In this document: positions 58,131 through 64,000 of the stretch, piece after piece
Numbering within the stretch: position 1 is the stretch's first letter
Layout of the letters: every line of letters starts with the position of its first letter
Assembly: GCA_947396885.1 (NCBI GenBank)
Contig: OX377203.1
Location: 27,221,253 to 27,285,252 of the forward strand
Source: Heligmosomoides polygyrus polygyrus
Lineage: Eukaryota > Nematoda > Chromadorea > Rhabditida > Heligmosomidae
DNA length: 64,000 nucleotides
Direction of reading: 5' to 3'
Translations under genes and position numbers: made by a program
The notes under the pieces: generated by a model
Told to the model about the DNA's origin: nothing
Database searches by the model: none
What the model saw: only the letters and a program-made list of their open reading frames with translations

Positions 58131-58643
58131 CAGATGTCTCAGCACTAACAGATAGATTTTCCTCAAAAGAAACTTCATCTCTTTCAGATGAATAGACATC
58201 TTTTTCAAACTAACACGTGTATTCCTCTCAAAGCTTTCTGATGCGGTGCCGGCTTCGATAAATTTCAACATTCCAAGGATTTCGTCGGGCTTTCTGTCAG
58301 TTGCTTCATTGCAATCACGGCAACAGTTACACCTAAAGTGCAAATTCACTGATGACCGCAGAATACTTAAGTTAACTTACGGGTCATCTTGCGGTGGGCT
58401 GCTGGCTCTTGAGTCGACTTCAAACAGAGGTTCAGTCGGTCTTCCGCTGATAGTAAGCAGTAGCGCGTTTTCCTCACACGGGTCCAGCATATACGATCTA
58501 AAAAGGAGATCTTTCGAACACTAAAAGTGCGCGTTTTCCCGAACTTGCCTTCGCAGAATACAATCTGTTTTCCAAGTGACTTTTCGCAATTCTCCCACTA
58601 CAAAATCGCCATGAACTGCAGCGGAGAAGAGCATATCCACTGT
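58080..58643 (-). CDS. Three-exon gene fragment, unrecognised
   Basis: Exon 1 (58643-58549) follows TTTTTCCCATGTACAAAG and reads TVDMLFSAAVHGDFVVGELR, KVTWKTDCILR, then a GC-type donor (AAG/GCAAGT). A 51-bp intron ends CTCCTTTTTAG. Exon 2 (58497-58381) continues in frame: SYMLDPCEENALLLTISGRP, EPLFEVDSRASSPPQDD, then donor GTAAGT. A 48-bp intron ends TTTGCACTTTAG. Exon 3 (58332-58080) continues: CNCCRDCNEATDRKPDEILG, MLKFIEAGTASESFERN, to TAA at 58080. All three junctions keep the frame. Two cautions: exon 1 is also open in another frame, and the later part of exon 3 also reads well in another frame (SSERDEVSFEENLSVSAETS). The family is unknown. Upstream exons would lie beyond the Tc1-type remnant. 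Confidence 0.5.
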
Positions 58644-58826
58644 CTTTGTACATGGGAAAAATGCAACTACCCAAAGAGCACTTATTTCTGAATTATGCAT
58701 TTAACGACTTCCCCCAAAAAAGTACAATATTGCTACTGCCATACAAAGGCTTAACATTTCAGATAGGTATTCAATCTTTATTCAGCTTGAGATTCCAAGA
58801 TGATCAATCAACAATCAAATTGCTCT

Positions 58827-60015
58827 CTATTTTCTTTCCATGATATTGCCTCCACTGGCTTCAACGATTTTTTCCACCCTCCACTGTATTCCGCTGACAT
58901 AGTTCGAGCACATTTGAGGCGTTAATGATCTCCTGAAAAGTTTTACTGCTACCTTTAGCAATTCAACATTGGTCTCACGTTGTTTCCTTAACCAATATAC
59001 GATTGCAAAGAATAGGAACGATTCTATACCAAAAATATAGCCGAACAATCATATATATTCTTTCATGGCCCCCAAACTAACTCAATCGGATTGAGTTCCG
59101 GAGATTCCGGAGGCCAGTCCAAGGTTCTGATTCGTCTTTCTTGCAGCCACTTTTTCGTAAAGCTGCTCCTATGAGCAGGTGCACTGTCATGGACAAGTCT
59201 CGCAAATCCTGAATCAGTGCAATATAGCGCTGAAGAAGTGAGGAGCATTCGTTTTAGGAAAATATATCCACCATGATGTCGCTTATTCATAAATTTGAGA
59301 TAAGCCCGCTCCAGGATTTGGCAGTATATATTTTGCTGTCCATCCGAATAGATCAAGAGAAAACAGCACCAGGTCCGTTGTTTCCCCTTGTCGAAATTCC
59401 TCCCCACACATGCACTTTAGCTGGGTGCTTCACACGAGGCCGAAGGCGCGAGTTGCGATCACAATTGCGGAAATGGCAGCGACGTAGGTTGCCATCGACT
59501 AAATGCAGAGAGTATAGCTGAACCGCCACCAACTAAATGAGAATCATCAGCTAAAGGTCACCCTTAATAGTGCTTTCGTCCGTAAATATGCAATCGCTGA
59601 ATGTCTCCCCTCCAGTCAACATCTTCGAGCAGAATTCCATCCTTTTCACCTTGTTTACATCTCGTGTCATTTGGCAGTATTCCACCGTCTTCCTTTCGAA
59701 TCCAAGTCTTCTTCGAATACGTCTAATGTGAGATTGACTCACTGTTATCCCCATTTGTGGCAACTGACTCTGCACATTCGCAGAAGTCGATGAATCAGAA
59801 GCATATGCCTTTTCGATCGTGTCCAAAATTAATCGTTCCTGCCCTAAAATATGTGGTGTTTGTATTGTTTGTTCCAGTAGACAAGAAGGCTGCGGTAACT
59901 GCGTACCAGGAGTGCGACACAGTATGCGCTTTCTTTGCGTCAAGGACGAATCACCAGAAAGAATCTTTACCAAGTGTCGTCTCAGTGTTTGGAAGGACTT
60001 AGTTTATCCATCTTT
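58827..60015 (-). mobile_element. Degenerate Tc1-type transposon
   Basis: Minus-strand pieces give a Tc1-family transposase in order. An N-terminal HTH part (LRRHLVKILSGDSSL; RIRRRLGFERKTVEYCQMTR) is followed by IFTDEST (first Asp). Then come RLRPRVKHPAKVHVWGGIS (about 59394-59455), LVHDSAPAHRS (second Asp), PPESPELNPIELVW (Glu of the triad) and a C-terminus LTPQMCSNYVSGIQWRVEKI to 58827. Frame changes lie near 59990, 59550, 59408 and 59062 (one base lost after ELVWG). Terminal repeats were not resolved. It is a DDE rather than DDD type, distinct from the mariner at 43560. Confidence 0.8.
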
Positions 60016-60559
60016 AAAGGGCTTAGAAAATCTGTGCCGAAATGCCAAAGTAGTGAAGGCTTCCTTGGACAAGATGTCGGTGGATCTCCGAAATCGATCT
60101 TTCTTTCGTTCTCATAGAAATTTTTGTTGGTTAATGCGCCGAAAGATCTCTAATAGCGGCCATCAGTTCCAATTCCTAGAAAGGGAAGGGAGTTTTATCA
60201 AGGACCCGAACTGAGCGATTGCTCCTCGCCGAGGTCGACGGTGAGGGACGCGTCATCTTGTTAGACCACTGCCTATCCCACGCTATCAGGCACCTAACCC
60301 TCCAGTTTTAACTGTTTGTTGGCATGATAGATGACAAACCAAATTGGTTTTCTTATCAAATCAAAGTCCCTCCCCCACCCAACCCGCATAGCGCCCACGC
60401 GGAGCTAAAGGGACCGATATCTCACAACGGTGGAATGTAAACCACCTAACAAACGAAAACAAATAGTCAACAAAGAAATCTTTATTGTGAGCGATAATCG
60501 ATCACAAAAGCACAAATAACACAAAAATCTCCAAAAAGAAAAAAAGAAGGAGGACGCAC

Positions 60560-60728
60560 CTGGTCTTAGGATCATCAGGTGTTTTCACAACTTCAAATTC
60601 CTCTTCTCGGCTAGGCTCTTCGCCTCCAGGATAGGTCAACGCCATTGTGAATCGACCGTTATCCAACGCAAACAGGTAGCAACTATTCCCGATCAGTCTC
60701 GAGAACACAGCTTCGCATGCACATGACC
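60560..60728 (-). CDS. Exon resembling FRG1 (beta-trefoil RNA-associated protein)
   Basis: A 169-nt exon runs from acceptor CGCCGTTTGTAG to donor AG/GTGCGTCC, open for 55 codons (phase 2 out). It reads SCACEAVFSRLIGNSCYLFA, LDNGRFTMALTYPGGEEPSR and EEEFEVVKTPDDPKTR. The blocks YLxALDNGxFTxG, PSxEExFxxVK and a D before the next exon are the pattern I know from FRG1, a nuclear and actin-associated protein linked to RNA processing. Residues such as LDNGRFT are the strongest match. The expected next block (ALKTGYGKYLG-like) and the basic N-terminal region were not found nearby. The exon lies within the inverted-arm structure, so it is either part of a resident gene with long introns or a captured fragment. 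Confidence 0.6.
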
Positions 60729-62038
60729 CTACAAACGGCGAAGGTGCAATCAAAATAAGTGGCGTTTACCTTATTCACACATACACATATACATAAATAA
60801 TGGCTGAAATTCACATGCAACAACAGACATGCAACATAATGTACAACGTGAGCAGCCACTAGACTCTCGAGAAATCCCAGGAATTGGTGGACACACCAAG
60901 AGGAGAACGGGTGGAACATACGGTAAACCACTCTCATGGGACTACACCACAGCTAAACTCGTGGGAATACACCAGATGCAGAAGCCAAGGCGACCTAAGT
61001 GAAAATCAACTATCGGCATGGGAGCAGCAATGATGGATACCGACCAGCAGACTTCCTAAATGTTAAGATCTGGAAAAACGAAGGAAAGATGACTAGCTCA
61101 ACGAAAAATGAACGTATCAGGACGCTATCGTTCTTGGCAGATCCGAGGAGAATAGAAATAGCGAGGGAGGGGCTAAGCCGCAGAGTAGTGAGAGAATGAT
61201 GAGCAACGGAGATTGGGATCAGAAGGAATGATGGCACGGACGGCCTGCAAAAAGAAGTGGGAGGTTGCGTCGAACCAAGCACAATAATGCAGAAAGCTGG
61301 TATGAAGCAAAAAGCTGGTATGAAAAGACTGGAATGAAAAACTAGGATAAGCATCACTCATGTAAAGTCGGCAAAGGTAGTCTTGTTGACCTGTACGATC
61401 AGAACAGACGAAGGGAACAGAATAAATAGAGGTGCTTAGCACGTTCGTGAAACCGCGAAGGGAATCTGGATGAAGTGACTGCGCTAACTGATGTAACATG
61501 GAGGACCTTTTATACACTAGAATTAAGGTCAACAAAGGAGGGTGTTGCCTATGGGAAAGTACCTGGACGCAGAGAGGTCGAGGACAGCGGGAGGCATCTA
61601 CAAGGAAGAGTCAGCGCCTGTGGCAAGATACGCGTATGTATGAGGTCACGGTCACAACGTAACGCTAATCCTATCGCAACCAACAACAGCAAATATCGAC
61701 AAGACAAATGTCGTTGCCCATGCAGACGAAAAAATAAACAAGCATAAAATGACCCACCGTCGTATTGGAAGCTGGCATGATCAGCTAGAGCAATGATGCC
61801 CTCTCGTGGATGCAACACATCGTGCTAAATTTTCCTTTGAGATCGAGCACATCGGTCAGGAACTCGTCATCGTTACCCTAAAGGTCCTTCCTTAGTCCGC
61901 AGAGAGGGAGAGATCGTGTTCTTGAAAAACTTACACCTGTCATTTCCCCTTATGGATGGAATACATTTCGCCCTGTCCTGTTGAGCTGGTCGAATGTGTG
62001 GACAACCTGAAAATCCAAAATTTCGTTCGAATACTTAC

Positions 62039-62101
62039 CTAAAATTCTCCGCTAACAGTCCAAGGCTCGGCAGACACGCCACCGCTGGAGCTAGTGTCCA
62101 C
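62039..62101 (-). CDS. Candidate 63-nt exon
   Basis: The acceptor GACAGTGTCATTTCAG and donor GTAAGTATTCG are both excellent. One frame is open: WTLAPAVACLPSLGLLAENF. Its phase (2 out) does not join directly to the FRG1-like exon at 60728, so another exon may lie between them or this one may be untranslated. It is included for its splice sites. Confidence 0.3.
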   Translation of the reverse strand: MDTSSSGGVSAEPWTVSGEF

Positions 62102-62335
62102 CTGAAATGACAGTGTCTCTAGTTACGAAACAAAAAGCAACGCACAGAGTTGCGAAACAGGAGCAATGTGCATGATAGACACCCCCCCCCCCCTGACCTA
62201 GAGATGCACTTTCAGGGAACCAAATTACAAAGGGCGTAGAAAATTGTTCATCACTGTGGTGAAATCTCCGACTCGAGTCTACCGCGGCGAATCGCACCGC
62301 GCAGCACCCTCCCTTCAGCGACGCGTTTCGCCAAA

Positions 62336-62710
62336 TACCGTGACCAGAACTCCCCAAACGGTCACTGTACAGGCTGCCGCGCCCACTCGATTGATAGGTT
62401 CGATTCCGTATGCATTGTTCACGGCGCACTCCAAAGGCAAGCTGAACAGTCACAGAGCAATTTTCTAAGAAGGGCGGCTAGGAATTTCTGATAAAACTCC
62501 TCAAACCATCACTGTACAGGCTGCCGCGCCCAATCGTTTGATAGGTTCGATTTTGTATGCATTGTTCAGGGCACTCGATTGATATGTTCGGTTCCGTATG
62601 CATTACTCACGGCGCACTCCAAATGCAATCTGGACAGTCGTAGAGCAATTCCTAAGAAGGGCGGCATGGAATTTCCGATAAAACTCCCCAAACGGTCACT
62701 GTACAAGCTG
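62336..62710. repeat. Tandem subrepeats in the right arm
   Basis: Three units start with TCACTGTACA(G/A)GCTG at about 62362, 62510 and 62696 (spacing about 150 and 186 bp). Each includes CTCGATTGATAGGTTCG-like, ATGCATT, GGCGCACTCC (lost in part of one) and AGAGCAATT. The first unit has a perfect B-box word GGTTCGATTCC at 62397-62407. The left arm has one full unit and a partial one. Confidence 0.65.
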
Positions 62711-64000
62711 TCCCTCGCTTTATCTACAGGTTGTCTCGCCCACTCGATTGATTGTGTCGTGCCTAAATGCTTTGCTCAACTCTACTAAGATTTATACGTC
62801 AGTAGATAGAGTTCAAGCTGCTGATCTATGCTTATTTTCACAGGTACTTTATTTTTAAAAAAGTTGTTTTAAAAAGCCGCTTTAGAACGCTCCAAAGCGG
62901 CTTTTTGGCAACTGACCAAAGGACATGCGTGGTACTGTAGTGTTGAAAACTGAGGGGATTTTACAGCTCTGAAAATAGTGCTGATCCTGAAATAACTCAT
63001 AATTTTCGAAAGCTGGGAAGGGTATAATCTTGACGTAAATAATTCAGCCGCACTAAAAATGTGGAAAAGAAAGACAGGCCCACACAGCGGCTCTATTATA
63101 TGGCCCGGAAGATCGCCCCAAAAAGCAAAAATACAGCTGATTGCAATACGAAAAAAGTCCGCCGATAAAAAGTTACGAAAAAAGTCCGCCGATGATTTAG
63201 AAATGTAATTAGGAACGCATTTTTCTAAGCTTATATGCATAGATTGAACGGTCGCTCCACCTCGAGTGCTACGGCCTAATAGACACGCCACTGGTATAGC
63301 CATACCGGGGCGGGTTCTCTATTCCAAGAACCTCTTTAAACTACTGCAAACCCCAGGTGACTGGTTACTAAGGGTACCTGCAAGGAGATAGATGCGTAAA
63401 GACAAACGTAGATAAAAATGTTGAACAAAAAATCTGGATATTATTTTATTAAAAATAGGGGCGGTTGTCTTTTGGACCCAGTAGAGTCGAACTAATGCCT
63501 GCAGCACCTGAACTTTACGCATTGATACGATTTAAACTTCCAAAGGCCTTCAAAGCTGAAACATCTACTGCACCAGGGAAAATTGTGATATTTCGAAGAA
63601 AAGCACTAATGGACACTACATACGCATATACGGGTAGGTAATAGGGAAAGCTAAAACGGGAGGTAACATGAGAACACCACTCAAGAAGTCGGAAGTTTTG
63701 TGGCCTTCGAAAAATAAAAAAAAATAGCCTTCGAAAAAAACCCACACGTAGTTAAGAAAAAACCGCTGACGTTATGACCAGTATGGCTCTTTCATCCAAG
63801 AGAATAAGTCTATAGGAGTGATAGTGCACGACGCAATGAATAAGTCCAAGCGTGTGCTCGACCTGCAACTATTATGAGTCAAATAATACTACTTTGGTGA
63901 AAAAATAGCATAAAACAAAATTGACTCGTTAACTTCCCTCAGAAGACAGTACCCTATATTTCTAAGGCAGTTCACTAGCTGACATAACATTGTAACCTTG

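Larger units (their letters stand above)
56562..62945. mobile_element. Large inverted-arm structure, foldback-like
   Basis: The left arm (about 56562-57310) and the reverse complement of the right arm (about 62250-62945) match over about 400-450 bp once the SINE in the left arm is removed. Shared words include CTACAGT, GCCGCTTTGGAGCGT, AGTACCTGTGAAA, AATCTTAGTAGAGTTGAGCA, CACAATCAATCGAGTGGGCG and TTTGGAGTGCGCCGTGAG. Near each outer end is a hairpin-forming GCCGCTTT...AAAGC(G/A)GC palindrome. The arms contain subrepeats. The enclosed 5 kb holds exon-like sequence and a Tc1-type remnant, but no transposase matching the arms. It could be one foldback or Pack-type element, or two copies of a repeat inserted in opposite directions. 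Confidence 0.6.

Noticed and set aside
61286..61350. Short tandem words (AAGCTGGTATGAA) resembling a CRISPR-like or satellite array
   Set aside because: Only two to three imperfect units without constant spacers; a minor local duplication.
1..64000. Bacterial or symbiont origin of part of the window
   Set aside because: No long open frames, operons or ribosome binding sites; spliced exons and eukaryotic transposons occur throughout.

Overview
This window looks like nuclear DNA from a parasitic nematode, most likely a hookworm or another strongylid. Three things point that way: short introns (48-234 bp) with worm-type splice sites, a mariner element of the type I recall from Ancylostoma (bandit), and the start of a nematode Hox gene. 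It is gene-poor and rich in decayed transposons. One 200-base run of N (36001-36200) breaks the assembly. Almost all gene calls are exon calls, because single open frames here are short. The most secure are a Hox gene start (mab-5-like, minus strand, 11587-12109), an exon resembling FRG1 (minus, 60560-60728), and phase-consistent multi-exon fragments at 37079-37727 and 58080-58643, both minus.

Layout. 1-11.6 kb is probably the second intron of the Hox gene or intergenic DNA, with diverged foldback repeats and one candidate exon at 9.8 kb. 11.6-12.7 kb holds two Hox exons and a GC-rich upstream region with two TTTATGG sites. 12.7-36 kb is a loose mixture of candidate exons (15.4, 19.3, 22.6, 24.2, 29.2-29.6, 32.6 and 35.1 kb), SINE copies and a mariner remnant. 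37-41 kb has a two-exon gene end and a 506-bp inverted repeat carrying a hammerhead-like motif. 42-48.6 kb is a repeat cluster: tandem SINEs, a nearly intact mariner with one stop codon, a LINE/mariner junction, and a CR1-like LINE. 53.4-55.5 kb has a SINE and a 5'-inverted RTE-like LINE with a 15-bp target duplication.

56.6-62.9 kb is the most unusual part. Arms of roughly 700 bp in inverted orientation enclose a three-exon gene fragment, an FRG1-like exon, a degenerate Tc1-type element and direct repeats. A SINE sits in the left arm only, and the right arm keeps the matching empty site.

The SINE family (at least six clear copies) is tRNA-derived by its A- and B-box-like motifs and ends in a CTTTAT-type tail. 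No rRNA, credible tRNA gene or CRISPR array was seen. I could not run any search, so family names rest on motif recognition.
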